Part shown: positions 37,635 to 46,686 of the stretch, piece after piece
Numbering within the stretch: the stretch's first letter is position 1
How the letters are laid out: the number at the start of each line of letters is the position of its first letter
Source: Zoogloea ramigera
GTDB lineage: Bacteria; Pseudomonadota; Gammaproteobacteria; Burkholderiales; Rhodocyclaceae
Length of the DNA: 56,034 bases
NCBI RefSeq assembly: GCF_006539865.1
Contig: NZ_BJNV01000030.1
Location: 1 to 56,034, forward strand
Reading direction: 5' to 3'
The notes under the pieces: generated by a model
Databases searched by the model: none
Seen by the model: only the letters and a program-made list of their open reading frames with translations
Told to the model about the DNA's origin: nothing
Made by a program: the position numbers and the translations under genes

Positions 37635-40600
37635 GATTGCGCTCCGTTATCGGTCGCAGCCCGCCGGTGGGTGGCCGCGTAGTAAAGAACCGGGATCACG
37701 ACGAGCGTGAGAAGGGTGGACACCAGCACGCCGAAGATCAGGCTGATCGCCAGGCCGTTGAAGATCGGGTCGTCGAGGATGAACACCGCGCCGATCATCG
37801 CCGCCAGGCCGGTCAGGCCGATCGGCTTGGCCCGCACCGCGGCGGCGTGGATGGTGGCCTCGGCAAGGCTCGTGCCGGCCGCCACCTGCTGGTCGATGAA
37901 ATCCACCAGCAGAATCGAGTTGCGCACGATGATGCCGGCCAGCGCGATCATGCCGATCATGCTGGTGGCGGTGAACTGGCTGCCCAGCAGCGCGTGGCCC
38001 GGCATCACACCGATAAGCGTCAAAGGGATCGGCGCCATGATGATGAGCGGCACCAGGTAGCTCCTGAACTGCGCCACCACCAGCACGTAGATCAGCACCA
38101 GCCCCACCGCGTAGGCGGCGCCCATGTCGCGGAAGGTTTCGTAGGTGATCTGCCACTCGCCGTCCCACTTGATCGCGTAGCCGGCGTAGGGGTCGTCGGG
38201 CTGATGGATGAACCACTCGTCCAGCGTACCGGCCAGCCGCTCGCCGACCAGCGGCAAGTCCTTGACCCGGCTGCGGATGTCGAACATGCCGTAGAGCGGC
38301 GAATCGAGCCGCCCGCCCATGTCGCCGGTCACATACACCACCGGCAGCAGATCCTTGTGGTAGATCACCTGCTCGCGCCGGGTCGGCACCACCTGCACCA
38401 GGTCGGACACCGGCACCAGGGCGCCGCCGGCTTCGGCACCCCGCGCCCGCACCTTCATCTGCAACAGCGTGTCGATGCTGCCCAGGCGCTCGGCCGGCAG
38501 CGTGAGGCGCACCGGGACTTCATACTTGTTGTCGCTGCCATGCACCGGCGTGACGTTCTCGCCGCCAAGGCCAAGACGCACCACCTCGACGATGTCGGCC
38601 TGGGCCACGCCGAGCTGGGCCGCCTTGGCCTGGTTCACTCGCAACACCAGCTTGGGGGCCTCCTCGTCCACCGTGTCGTCCACGCCGACGATGTCGGGCG
38701 TCGCCTCGAAGGCGGCGCGCAGCTTGCCGGCCACCGCCACCTGGCCCGCGTAATCGGGCCCATACACCTCGGCGACGATGGGCGAGAGCACCGGCGGGCC
38801 CGGCGGCACTTCCACCACCTTGGCGTTGCCGCCATGTTTCTTGGCGATGGCGGCCACCGCATCGCGCACCGCCACGGCGATCTCATGGCTCTTGCGGCTG
38901 CGCTCGTGCTTGCCGACCAGATTGACCTGGATGTCGCCCATCTCGGGCTGGGAACGCAGGTAGTACTGGCGCACCAGGCCGTTGAAGTTGATCGGCGCGG
39001 CGGTGCCGGCGTAGGCCTGGAAGTCGGTCACCTCGGGCACCGTGGCCAGCTCGTCGCCGATCTCGCGGAGCACCTCGGCGGTGGTTTCGACGGGCGTGCC
39101 GACGGGCATGTCGAGCACCACCTGAAACTCGCTCTTGTTGTCGAAGGGCAGCATCTTGAGCACCACCAGCTGCACCACCGCCAGCGACACCGACAACGCA
39201 ATCGCCAGCACCACGCCGAACCACAGTTTGGCCCGCGCCCGCCCACCGGTTTGGGGGTCGAGCAGCGGCGTCATGATGCGGCGGAACAGCGCCTCGAGCC
39301 GCGTGGTGAGCTTGTCCGGCCCGTGCCCGGCGCTCCCGTGGGCCTGCCCCTTCATGAGCTTGCCGGCCAGCCAGGGCGTAACGACGAAGGCCACCGCCAG
39401 CGAGATGAACATGCCCATCGACGAGTTGATCGGGATCGGGCTCATGTAGGGCCCCATCAGGCCGCTCACAAACGCCATCGGCAACAGCGCCGCGATCACC
39501 GTGAAGGTGGCCAGGATGGTCGGCCCGCCCACCTCGTCGACAGCCTTGGGGATCAGCTGCCACAGGGGCTTGTCGGGCTCGAGGAGATGCCAGCGGTGAA
39601 TGTTCTCGACCACCACGATGGCGTCGTCCACCAGAATGCCGATGGAGAAGATCAGCGCGAACAGGCTCACCCGGTTGAGCGTGAAACCCCACGCCCACGA
39701 CGCAAACAGCGTGGCCGCCAGCGTCAGCGTGACGGCTGCGCCGACGATCACCGCCTCGCGCCGGCCCAGCGCAAAGAACACCAGCAGCACCACCGCAGAC
39801 GTGGCGAAGACCAGCTTGCCGATCAGCTTGTCGGCCTTCTCGGTGGCGGTGGCGCCGTAGTTGCGGGTCACGGTGATCTCGACGCCCTCGGGCACGATGC
39901 TGCCCTTCAGCGCCTCGATGCGGCGGATCACCCCGTCGGCCACGTCGGCGGCGTTCTCGCCGGGCTTTTTGGAGATCGACAGGGTGACCGCCGGAAAGCG
40001 TTCGCCGCCGGCCTCCGCCGCACCGCCCGACGCCTTGCCGAGCCCGTGCCACACGAAGCGCGAGGGCTGATCCGGGCCGTCCAGCACGTCGGCCACGTCG
40101 GCCAGATACACCGGTTTGCCGCCCGAGACGCCCACCACCAGCTTGCGCACATCGTCGGCGCTGGCGATGTAGGTGCCGGTCTGCACCAGCACCTCGCGGT
40201 TGTCGCGGGTCAGCGTGCCGCTGGGCTGGGAGGCGTTGGAGAGCAGCAGCGCGCCTTTCAAGTCTTGCGGCGTGATGCCGAAGGCGTTCATCCGCCCCGG
40301 GTCCATCAGCACGCGCATCACGTGCCCCGGGCCGCCGATGGTGGCCACGTCGCGGGTGCCCTTGACGCGCTTGAGTTCGAGCTCCACCGCCCGGCCGACC
40401 TGCTGCAGCTCGAAGGCCGAGCGGGCCGGGTCGCGGGTCCACAGCGTGAGCGCCACCACCGGTACGTCGTCGATGCCCTTCGGCTTGACGATCGGCGGCT
40501 GCACGCCCAGCTGCGGCGAAAGCCAGTCCTGGTTGCTGTGGATGGTGTCGTAGAGGCGCACGATGGCGTCCTGGTTCTTGACGCCCACCTTGAACTGCAC

Positions 40601-40885
40601 GGTGATCACCGCCATGCCGGGGCGCGACACCGAGTACACGTGGTCCATGCCGGCGATGCGCGACAGCACCTGCTCGGCCGGCCGCGCCACCAGCGACTCG
40701 ACGTCCTTGGCCGAGGCACCTGGGAAGGCCACCATCACGTCGGCCATCGTCACGTCGATCTGGGGCTCTTCCTCCTTGGGCGTGATGAGGGTGGCAAACA
40801 CGCCGAGGAGCAGCAGCACCAGGGCCAGGAGAGGTGTCAGCGCGTTCTGCTGGAACAGCGCTGCGATACGTCCGGAGATTCCCAT
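37631..40885 (-). CDS. Efflux RND transporter permease subunit
   Basis: Inner-membrane proton-driven efflux pump, 1,084 residues. It has the RND topology with a first helix (TPLLALVLLLLGVFATLITP), two large periplasmic loops and the TM4 proton relay ILVDDAIVVVENIHRW with two aspartates, as in the hydrophobe/amphiphile exporters rather than the heavy-metal CzcA type. The gene sits 7 bases after the adaptor gene and overlaps the DUF2892 gene. No outer-membrane factor is encoded in the operon, so it must borrow one. The substrate cannot be deduced. Confidence 0.93.
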   Translation of the reverse strand: MGISGRIAALFQQNALTPLLALVLLLLGVFATLITPKEEEPQIDVTMADVMVAFPGASAKDVESLVARPAEQVLSRIAGMDHVYSVSRPGMAVITVQFKVGVKNQDAIVRLYDTIHSNQDWLSPQLGVQPPIVKPKGIDDVPVVALTLWTRDPARSAFELQQVGRAVELELKRVKGTRDVATIGGPGHVMRVLMDPGRMNAFGITPQDLKGALLLSNASQPSGTLTRDNREVLVQTGTYIASADDVRKLVVGVSGGKPVYLADVADVLDGPDQPSRFVWHGLGKASGGAAEAGGERFPAVTLSISKKPGENAADVADGVIRRIEALKGSIVPEGVEITVTRNYGATATEKADKLIGKLVFATSAVVLLVFFALGRREAVIVGAAVTLTLAATLFASWAWGFTLNRVSLFALIFSIGILVDDAIVVVENIHRWHLLEPDKPLWQLIPKAVDEVGGPTILATFTVIAALLPMAFVSGLMGPYMSPIPINSSMGMFISLAVAFVVTPWLAGKLMKGQAHGSAGHGPDKLTTRLEALFRRIMTPLLDPQTGGRARAKLWFGVVLAIALSVSLAVVQLVVLKMLPFDNKSEFQVVLDMPVGTPVETTAEVLREIGDELATVPEVTDFQAYAGTAAPINFNGLVRQYYLRSQPEMGDIQVNLVGKHERSRKSHEIAVAVRDAVAAIAKKHGGNAKVVEVPPGPPVLSPIVAEVYGPDYAGQVAVAGKLRAAFEATPDIVGVDDTVDEEAPKLVLRVNQAKAAQLGVAQADIVEVVRLGLGGENVTPVHGSDNKYEVPVRLTLPAERLGSIDTLLQMKVRARGAEAGGALVPVSDLVQVVPTRREQVIYHKDLLPVVYVTGDMGGRLDSPLYGMFDIRSRVKDLPLVGERLAGTLDEWFIHQPDDPYAGYAIKWDGEWQITYETFRDMGAAYAVGLVLIYVLVVAQFRSYLVPLIIMAPIPLTLIGVMPGHALLGSQFTATSMIGMIALAGIIVRNSILLVDFIDQQVAAGTSLAEATIHAAAVRAKPIGLTGLAAMIGAVFILDDPIFNGLAISLIFGVLVSTLLTLVVIPVLYYAATHRRAATDNGAQS

Positions 40886-40892
40886 GGCGGCC

Positions 40893-41948
40893 TCAGGGCT
40901 TGCGGCGGACGAGGCCGGCGCGCACCGGGTCGAGGGCGACGGTCTCGCCGCCGGACAGGCCCGCCAGCACCTCTACCGAGGCGTCGTCGAGCGCGCTACC
41001 CAAACGCAGCTGGCGCAGGCTGAAACCGCCCTTGCCGTCCGCCACATACACGCCGGTCACCTCGCCGCGCCGCAGCACGGCGGCGCTCGGCACAGTAAGC
41101 CGCGGCGCCGAACCGACCACAAAATGCACCCGCGCCGCCATCCCCGGCACCACACCGGCCGCATCGGCAGGCAGCGCCACGCGCACGCGGGCGGTGTGGG
41201 TGCGCGGGTCGGCCGCCGGTAGCACGGTGACCGAGGCCGCATCCAGCCAGCGCCCGCTCTCCGGAAACTCCACCTTCGCCTGCAGGGCCCCGCGGCCGAG
41301 GCTGGCGAGCTGCTGCTGGGGCACGTCGGCCACCGCGCGGAGGGCGCCGGGCTCGTAGATCAACATCAGCGGCCGCCCGGGCTGGGCCATCTCGCCCGGC
41401 TCGGTGAGGCGCTGGGCGACGACCCCGGTGAGGGGTGAGGTGACCGTCGCGAAGCCCCGCGAGGCGTCCGCCTGGGCACGCCCGGCCTCGGCCGCCGCGT
41501 GCTGGGCCCTGGCCGCATCAAAGGCCGCCTGGGCCTGGTCGAGGGCGGCAGCGCTGATGAAGTTGCGCGCCCGCAGGCTGCGCGTGCGCTCGAGGGCCGC
41601 GCGGGCATCCACCAGCCGAGCCTGCGCCGCCGCGACATTGGCCGCCGCCGCGGCCACGGCCTGGTCGGCCTCGCGGGTGTCGATGCGCATCAGCACGTCG
41701 CCCTGGCGCACTCGCGCGCCGGCATCCGCCCGCGCCTCCAGCACCCGGCCCTGCACCTGGGCCGCGACGGTAGCCTGGCGCACGGCCTCGATGGTGGCCT
41801 CGCTGGCGTGGCTGCGGGCCCGCAGCTGGGGCTCGATCTTGACGGTGGGAACGGCGGCCTCGCCCTCTGCCGCAACAAGCGCGGCAGGCAACAGAAGCAG
41901 CCCGGCAATCAGAAGGCCCGAACGGGCGTGCAGGGTATATCGGCTCAT
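40893..41948 (-). CDS. RND efflux periplasmic adaptor (membrane fusion) protein
   Basis: A 351-residue adaptor joining the RND permease to an outer-membrane channel. Signal peptide MSRYTLHARSGLLIAGLLLLP...AALVAA; lipoyl halves (ATVAAQVQGRVLEARADAGARVRQGDVLMRID and RGFATVTSPLTGVVAQRL) around a helical hairpin; then the beta-barrel and membrane-proximal regions. The ATG at 41948 lies within a 16-bp perfect inverted repeat, and no ribosome site precedes it. A GTG at 41963 is also in frame but would add only MYSYI. The gene is first in an adaptor-permease-DUF2892 operon. Confidence 0.92.
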   Translation of the reverse strand: MSRYTLHARSGLLIAGLLLLPAALVAAEGEAAVPTVKIEPQLRARSHASEATIEAVRQATVAAQVQGRVLEARADAGARVRQGDVLMRIDTREADQAVAAAAANVAAAQARLVDARAALERTRSLRARNFISAAALDQAQAAFDAARAQHAAAEAGRAQADASRGFATVTSPLTGVVAQRLTEPGEMAQPGRPLMLIYEPGALRAVADVPQQQLASLGRGALQAKVEFPESGRWLDAASVTVLPAADPRTHTARVRVALPADAAGVVPGMAARVHFVVGSAPRLTVPSAAVLRRGEVTGVYVADGKGGFSLRQLRLGSALDDASVEVLAGLSGGETVALDPVRAGLVRRKP

Positions 41949-41982
41949 AATATAAGAATACACTTATATTATGAGCCGTCAA
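41941..41982 (-). promoter_or_regulatory. Promoter and 16-bp palindromic operator of the RND operon
   Basis: CGGCTCATAATATAAG (41941-41956) and its exact reverse complement (41963-41978) are separated by AATACA. On the minus strand TTGACG (41982-41977) and TATTCT (41960-41955) stand 16 bases apart, a plausible sigma-70 promoter overlapped by the palindrome. The start would fall at about 41948, the A of the adaptor ATG, so the mRNA may be leaderless. The AT-rich dyad is of a size expected for a dimeric repressor such as an ArsR- or MarR-type protein; no regulator gene adjoins. Confidence 0.7.
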
Positions 41983-42009
41983 GGCGGGCGGGCCTTCGCC
42001 CGCGGCGAA

Positions 42010-42852
42010 TCAGGCGGCGAGGTTCAGGTGAGCCTCGCGGCGCACGACGCCCTCGACACAGCGCCCGCCATCGAGGAAGACCAGGTCGGGGAAGGCCAGC
42101 ATCCGCGCGATGGCGATGCCGCGCCCGTGGGGCTCGACGGAGCGCAGCGGGTTGAGCTGCATGTAGGGGTCCGGGTTGAAGCCATCCCCCTGATCGCGGA
42201 TCAGGAAGCGGATCTCCCGCGGTCGGCACTCGACCCGCAGGAAGGCAAAGCGCCCCTGGTGTTCGGGCAGTTCGAGCAGGCGCTCGACCTCGTTGCGCCA
42301 GGCGCCGCAGCTCATCAGCTCGCCCTTGCGGACAAAACCCAGGCCGAGGTTGCCGTGTTCGACGGCATTGAGCATCAGCTCCGACAGCGCGATCTGCACC
42401 ATCTCGGATTCGGGGCACAGGCCCGCCACCAACTGCGACAGGCCGGTGACGTCCTCGAGGGTGCGGAAGGGGAAATAACCACCCGACGGAGCAGACAGCT
42501 CTCCCGCCGGCATGGCCAGCGCTGCCTCCAGGGAGCGCTGGCCGAAGGGTTTGATCAGGAAGCCCGACGCCCCCCGCTGCAGGCCCAGCTCGACCGCCAG
42601 CAAGTCCTCGGCCTCCAGAAGCAGGGTCACCGGCACACCGGCCGCGCGAAAATGGGGCAGGAGCTCGAGGCTGCCGCTATGGGAACCGCCATCCACCACG
42701 ACCCGGTCGACGCGCGGGCGGGTCGCGCCCAGCCGGCTGAGCGCTTCCGCGTGGGACAGGCGCTCGGTGGTGAAACCGGCCGCCGTCAGCCAGCCCTCGA
42801 GCTCGCCCCCCACCACCGGATCGCTTCCCACCAGCCAGATACGACACGCCAT
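42010..42852 (-). CDS. Receiver-like/HATPase two-domain regulator (anti-sigma type ATPase)
   Basis: A 280-residue protein with the same layout as the interrupted gene at 33026-33931: an N-terminal receiver-like domain (1-120; CRIWLVGSDPVVGG, VVVDGG with a possible phospho-aspartate, FLIKPF with the lysine, but the acidic pair is weakened) and a C-terminal HATPase of RsbW type with ALSELMLNAVEHGNLGLGF, IRDQGDGFNPDP and HGRGIAIARML. MACRIWLVGSDP at 42852 is chosen; longer starts (to 43020) would run into the CbiX-like gene. It lies just upstream of the RND operon operator and downstream of the CbiX gene on the same strand. Confidence 0.85.
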   Translation of the reverse strand: MACRIWLVGSDPVVGGELEGWLTAAGFTTERLSHAEALSRLGATRPRVDRVVVDGGSHSGSLELLPHFRAAGVPVTLLLEAEDLLAVELGLQRGASGFLIKPFGQRSLEAALAMPAGELSAPSGGYFPFRTLEDVTGLSQLVAGLCPESEMVQIALSELMLNAVEHGNLGLGFVRKGELMSCGAWRNEVERLLELPEHQGRFAFLRVECRPREIRFLIRDQGDGFNPDPYMQLNPLRSVEPHGRGIAIARMLAFPDLVFLDGGRCVEGVVRREAHLNLAA

Positions 42853-42895
42853 CGACACTTCGCCCTCTTGCCTCCAGCCCCCCGCAACCGACATA

Positions 42896-43261
42896 TCAGG
42901 CTCCTGCCGAGTATGCGGCCATGGCGCGCACGACGCCTTCATCCTCACCAACCGCCGACACCAGCTCGATACGGCAGCCGGGGTGCTTCTGCCGCGCTGC
43001 ATCCATGAGCGCCGGCACATCCCGCTTCAGGTGCCCACCCTGGGCCAGAAACAGCGGCACGACCCGGACCGATTCGGCCCCGGCGCGTGCAGCCTCATCC
43101 ACTGCATCCACCAGATTCGGTTCCATGAACTCGAGAAAGGCGACGGTCACCTTAACCTCCGGACGCAGCCTCCGGACCTCCGCGGCGACACGCTGGGCCG
43201 GCAGGGCCCAGTCTGGGTCCCGCGCCCCATGGGCGAACAAGACAATTGATTCGATTGACAT
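42896..43261 (-). CDS. CbiX/SirB-type sirohydrochlorin chelatase-like protein
   Basis: A 121-residue single-domain class II chelatase-like protein, as in small CbiX and SirB. It begins MSIESIVLFAHGARDPDWALPA with the active-site histidine in FAHGARD, has a second metal-binding histidine in FLAQGGHLKRDVPAL, and the family segment VTVAFLEFMEPNLVDAVDEA. Inserts Co or Fe (or Ni) into sirohydrochlorin; which metal is unclear. Next to no other cobalamin genes. The start at 43261 is chosen over the frame-open 43306. It may be co-transcribed with the receiver-HATPase gene 43 bases downstream. Confidence 0.85.
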   Translation of the reverse strand: MSIESIVLFAHGARDPDWALPAQRVAAEVRRLRPEVKVTVAFLEFMEPNLVDAVDEAARAGAESVRVVPLFLAQGGHLKRDVPALMDAARQKHPGCRIELVSAVGEDEGVVRAMAAYSAGA

Positions 43262-43434
43262 TTTTGTATCTCCAGCCGGCCTCGATGACGAAAAAGTAAG
43301 CACCAATTTGTGCCCTTCCCCTCCTTCGGGGCAGGGCCTCCCGGGGCCGCGCTACGTTAAGCTTTACAAGATGTTAAACCGCCAAAAGCGGCATTCATGG
43401 TGAAATTCGGGTCCGCACCTCACTTCCTGCTGCC

Positions 43435-44295
43435 ATGTGTGACATAGTCCCTCAGAACAAGGCTTTCGTTCCCGCGATCACCGCCGCCGCCCTGTGCGCC
43501 GCCCTCCTGAGCGCCACGGCCCAGGCCGATCTGCGCCCCGAACCCGTCCCCGGCGGGGTCGCCGAAATCCACGTCGCAGCGGCCGGAAACCCTCGCCCCG
43601 AGGTGCGTTTCGACGGGCGCCCGGTGCTCCTCCGGCAGCGTGCCGACGGCTGGCACGCGGTGGTCGGCCTGCCCCTCGACACACCGGTCGGCGAGCAGAC
43701 CATCCAGATCGGCCCCGAGGGCAACAGCCGCGCGCAGACTTTCGTGGTCGGCCCCAAGGCCTACCCGGAGCAGCGCCTCACGATCAAGAACCCCAAGATG
43801 GTCACCCCACCCACCGACGAGCTCGCCCGCATCGCCGAGGAGCGCGAACGCCAACTCGCCATCCGCAGCCGCTTCCGCGACGTGCCGGTGAACCGGGTCG
43901 ACCTCGACCTGCCGGCCGACGGGCGTCTGTCCAGCCGCTTCGGCCTGCGCCGCATCTTCAACGGCGAACCGCGGGCGCCCCACACCGGCCTCGACGTGGC
44001 GGTGCCGACCGGCACCCCGATCCGTGCCCCGGCCGACGGCGTGGTGAGCCTGGTGGACGACCTCTACTTCAACGGAAAAACGGTTTTTGTCGACCACGGC
44101 CAGGGCTTCGTCAGCATGGTCTGCCACCTCGACCAGGCCCGCGTGGAGGTCGGCCAGAAGGTGGCCCGGGGCGAGCGCCTGGGCGACGCCGGCAGCAGCG
44201 GCCGCGCCACCGGCCCGCACCTGCACTGGAGCGTCTACCTCAACGGCGCGGCCGTCGACCCGGCCCTCTTCATCGCGCCGCCGAAAGCGCGTTGA
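43435..44295 (+). CDS. M23 family peptidase, exported
   Basis: Second LytM-type endopeptidase, 286 residues. Signal peptide (AFVPAITAAALCAALLSATAQA), an Ig-like N-terminal domain (GGVAEIHVAAAGNPRPEVRFDG), a linker (DELARIAEERERQLAIRSRF) and the LytM domain with HTGLDVAVP and GPHLHWSVYL, the zinc ligands. All expected histidines and the aspartate are present, so it should be active. ATG at 43435 is used; the region before has a weak site. It ends in a convergent 26-base overlap with tcdA. Confidence 0.92.
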   Translation: MCDIVPQNKAFVPAITAAALCAALLSATAQADLRPEPVPGGVAEIHVAAAGNPRPEVRFDGRPVLLRQRADGWHAVVGLPLDTPVGEQTIQIGPEGNSRAQTFVVGPKAYPEQRLTIKNPKMVTPPTDELARIAEERERQLAIRSRFRDVPVNRVDLDLPADGRLSSRFGLRRIFNGEPRAPHTGLDVAVPTGTPIRAPADGVVSLVDDLYFNGKTVFVDHGQGFVSMVCHLDQARVEVGQKVARGERLGDAGSSGRATGPHLHWSVYLNGAAVDPALFIAPPKAR

Positions 44296-45058
44296 TCGCC
44301 CGCGCCGCGGCAAACAGCCCGACCGTGGCCGTCACCGTCACCACCGAGCCGAAGCCGGCGCAGTTGAGGCCGGCTGGCCCGCCCTGGGGCAGGTCGCAGG
44401 CCGCGCCGGCTTGCGGGTAACGCAGGGGCTCGGTGGAATACACCGCCTCCACGCCGAACTTCTTCTTCGGATCGCGGGCAAAGCCGTGGCCCTTGCGCAG
44501 CTGCCCGCGCACCTTGGCGAGGAGCGGGTCCTGCACCGTGCGCGACAGGTCGTCGACGCGGATCTGCGTCGGGTCGATCTGCCCGCCCGCCGCACCGCAG
44601 GTCACCACCGGCACCCCGGCGCCGCGGCAGAAGGCGATCATCGCCACCTTCACGCGCACCGCGTCGATCGCGTCGATCACATAGTCGAAGCCCGCCCCCA
44701 GCAGCGCCGCGGTGTTGTCGGCGGTCACGAAATCATCCACCACCGTCACCGCGCAGCCCGGGTTGTAGCCGGCGATGCGCTCGCGCATGGCCTCCACCTT
44801 GGCCTGGCCGAGGGTAGCGTCGGCGGCGTGGATCTGGCGGTTGATGTTGGATTCGGCCACGTGGTCGAGGTCGATCAGCGTGAGCCGCCCGACGCCGCTC
44901 CGCGCCAGCCCCTCGGCCGCCCACGACCCGACGCCGCCGATCCCCACCACGCAGACCCGCGCCGCGGCCAGCCGGGCGCGCCCGTCCTCGCCGTACAAAC
45001 GCGCGATGCCGCCGAAGCGGCGGGGGTCGTCGGGGGCGGAGATGTCGGTGGTTTCCAT
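44270..45058 (-). CDS. tcdA: tRNA threonylcarbamoyladenosine dehydratase TcdA (CsdL)
   Basis: ThiF/E1-like ATP-dependent enzyme of 262 residues that cyclises t6A37 to ct6A. Rossmann and ATP motif VVGIGGVGSWAAEGLARSGVG, LIDLDHVAESNINRQ, DAIDAVRVKVAMIAFCR, and the C-terminal DPLLAKVRGQLRKGHGF and FGVEAVYSTEPLRYP segments are family-typical. It overlaps convergently with the M23 peptidase (26 bases). Upstream lies the divergent HAD hydrolase gene. It acts downstream of the TsaE-dependent t6A pathway seen at 24388. Confidence 0.94.
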   Translation of the reverse strand: METTDISAPDDPRRFGGIARLYGEDGRARLAAARVCVVGIGGVGSWAAEGLARSGVGRLTLIDLDHVAESNINRQIHAADATLGQAKVEAMRERIAGYNPGCAVTVVDDFVTADNTAALLGAGFDYVIDAIDAVRVKVAMIAFCRGAGVPVVTCGAAGGQIDPTQIRVDDLSRTVQDPLLAKVRGQLRKGHGFARDPKKKFGVEAVYSTEPLRYPQAGAACDLPQGGPAGLNCAGFGSVVTVTATVGLFAAARAINALSAAR

Positions 45059-45191
45059 CGGTCGGGCGATTTTTGAGGAAGACCAGGATTATCCGCCAGG
45101 ACGCCCCTCGCCCCTATACCTCCGCCGTGGATTCCTGCCGCGGCGCGACGGCGCGATAATCACGCCCATTCCGCCCACCCCAGCCAAGCCC

Positions 45192-45848
45192 ATGCCCCGC
45201 TACCAGCACATCCTCTTCGACCTCGACGGCACCCTGATCGACTCCGCCCCCGCCATCCTCGCCAGCTACCGCGAAGCCTTCTCCCGCTGCGACGTGGCGC
45301 CGGCGCGCGCCATCGACGAGAGCATCGTCGGCCCGCCGCTCATCGAAACCCTGCAGCTCATCACCGGCAGCCACGACAAGGCCCTCATCGAGCGCCTGGC
45401 CGACGGCTTCAAGGCCAGCTACGACAGCGAAGGCTACAAGCAGACCGCCGCCTACGCCGGCGTCGGTACAATGCTCGAAGCCCTGAAGAGCGCCGGCCTG
45501 CAGCTCTCGATCGCCACCAACAAGCGCATCCTGCCGACCCGCCTGATCCTCGCCCACCTGGGCTGGCTGGGCTACTTCGAGCACATCTACGCCCTCGACC
45601 TGTTCGAACCCCGCCTCCCCGACAAGGCCGCGATGATTGCCCGCCTGCTGGCCGACCACGAACTGCCGGAGGGCCGCTCCATCTACATCGGCGACCGCAG
45701 CGAGGACGGCGAATCCGCCGATGCCAACCAGCTGCCCTTCATCGCCGCAACCTGGGGCTACGGCAGCATCGAAGCCGCGGCGATGGCCGGACACTGGCGG
45801 GCAGCGGCCTCGCCGGCAGAGCTCGGCGCTCTCCTGCTGGCAGACTGA
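45192..45848 (+). CDS. HAD family hydrolase (phosphoglycolate phosphatase-like)
   Basis: A 218-residue HAD phosphatase of the Gph-like subgroup. Motif I is FDLDGTLIDSA, motif II is LSIATNKR, motif III includes LPDKAA, and motif IV YIGDRSEDGESA with the metal-binding aspartates. A four-helix cap lies between (about residues 15-85). Substrate is unknown. The ATG at 45192 gives MPRYQHILFDLDG; longer frames overlap tcdA antisense. It diverges from tcdA, with about 133 bp between starts. Confidence 0.9.
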   Translation: MPRYQHILFDLDGTLIDSAPAILASYREAFSRCDVAPARAIDESIVGPPLIETLQLITGSHDKALIERLADGFKASYDSEGYKQTAAYAGVGTMLEALKSAGLQLSIATNKRILPTRLILAHLGWLGYFEHIYALDLFEPRLPDKAAMIARLLADHELPEGRSIYIGDRSEDGESADANQLPFIAATWGYGSIEAAAMAGHWRAAASPAELGALLLAD

Positions 45849-45955
45849 ACACAGGGCACCGCCTTGGCATTTCAGGCAGGCATCCACTAGACTCGAGGGT
45901 CCCGCAAAGCCTCTGCCCGACGAGCCGTAGCACCGGCCGCGGGCCCGATCCCGCC

Positions 45956-46549
45956 ATGCCCACAGCCCGCCCGGCCAGCATCCTCCGCCCTGCCCTCTTC
46001 CTGGCAGCCATCGCCCTCGTCGCCAGCGGCCCCGCCGACGCGCGTCGCGTTGGTGGCGGCCGGTCAGTGGGGATGCAGCGCAGCGTCTCGACGCCCCACG
46101 CCACACCTGACGCCCCTACGAGCCACCTCGCCCCGACGGTCACCTACAGCCGGGCCGTGGGTGAAGCCCGCTACGGCGGCAGCGATCTGCCGGGCGACGT
46201 CGCCCGCGTCGCCTTACGCTCGCGCTACCTCGAAGAACAAAGCCGCCGGGAAGCCGAAATCCTGGAGCGCCGCCGCGCCGAACGGGCCCTCCGCGGCAGT
46301 GGCCGCGCGTCGGAGGATGAAGCCGGCCCGAACACCGCCGCCCCCCCGTCCCACCCTGGCCAAGCCTCCACCGCGTCCTCCCCGCCGCCAGTGAATCGCG
46401 CCCCACGCCCGGCCGACCCGAACTTTGCCCGCCTCACCGACGGCGCGGGCCCAGCGGCCACCGCCTGCGAGTTCAAGCCCGTCATGGCCGACCGGGACTA
46501 CCTTGCCTGCGGCATCACGCCTCCCGGCCTCCAGGCCGAGCTGCGCTGA
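45956..46549 (+). CDS. Exported protein of unknown function
   Basis: A 197-residue protein with a clear signal sequence (ILRPALFLAAIALVASGPADA) and a Ser/Pro/Ala-rich mature part. A charged helical stretch (VALRSRYLEEQSRREAEILERRRAERALRG) suggests a short coiled coil, and two cysteines near the C terminus (ATACEFKPVMADRDYLACGITPP) may form a disulfide. I recognise no family. The start is chosen from the signal peptide; the codon use and G+C fit the surroundings, so the gene is probably real. Confidence 0.62.
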   Translation: MPTARPASILRPALFLAAIALVASGPADARRVGGGRSVGMQRSVSTPHATPDAPTSHLAPTVTYSRAVGEARYGGSDLPGDVARVALRSRYLEEQSRREAEILERRRAERALRGSGRASEDEAGPNTAAPPSHPGQASTASSPPPVNRAPRPADPNFARLTDGAGPAATACEFKPVMADRDYLACGITPPGLQAELR

Positions 46550-46686
46550 GCCCTGTGCGCCGGGCGGAGGCGCGGGGCAGACGGCCAGCCCAAGCCCCCG
46601 AATAACCCGCCTTTCCCCCCGCTGTTCCAGTCTAAGCCCCTCCCCTGCCACGCATAACATCGTCTCCATCCCCCATTGGAGCGATG

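Noticed and set aside
37637-41023. Plus-strand open frame of about 1,128 codons opposite the RND permease
   Set aside because: Antisense shadow of the permease; histidine-rich low-complexity translation.
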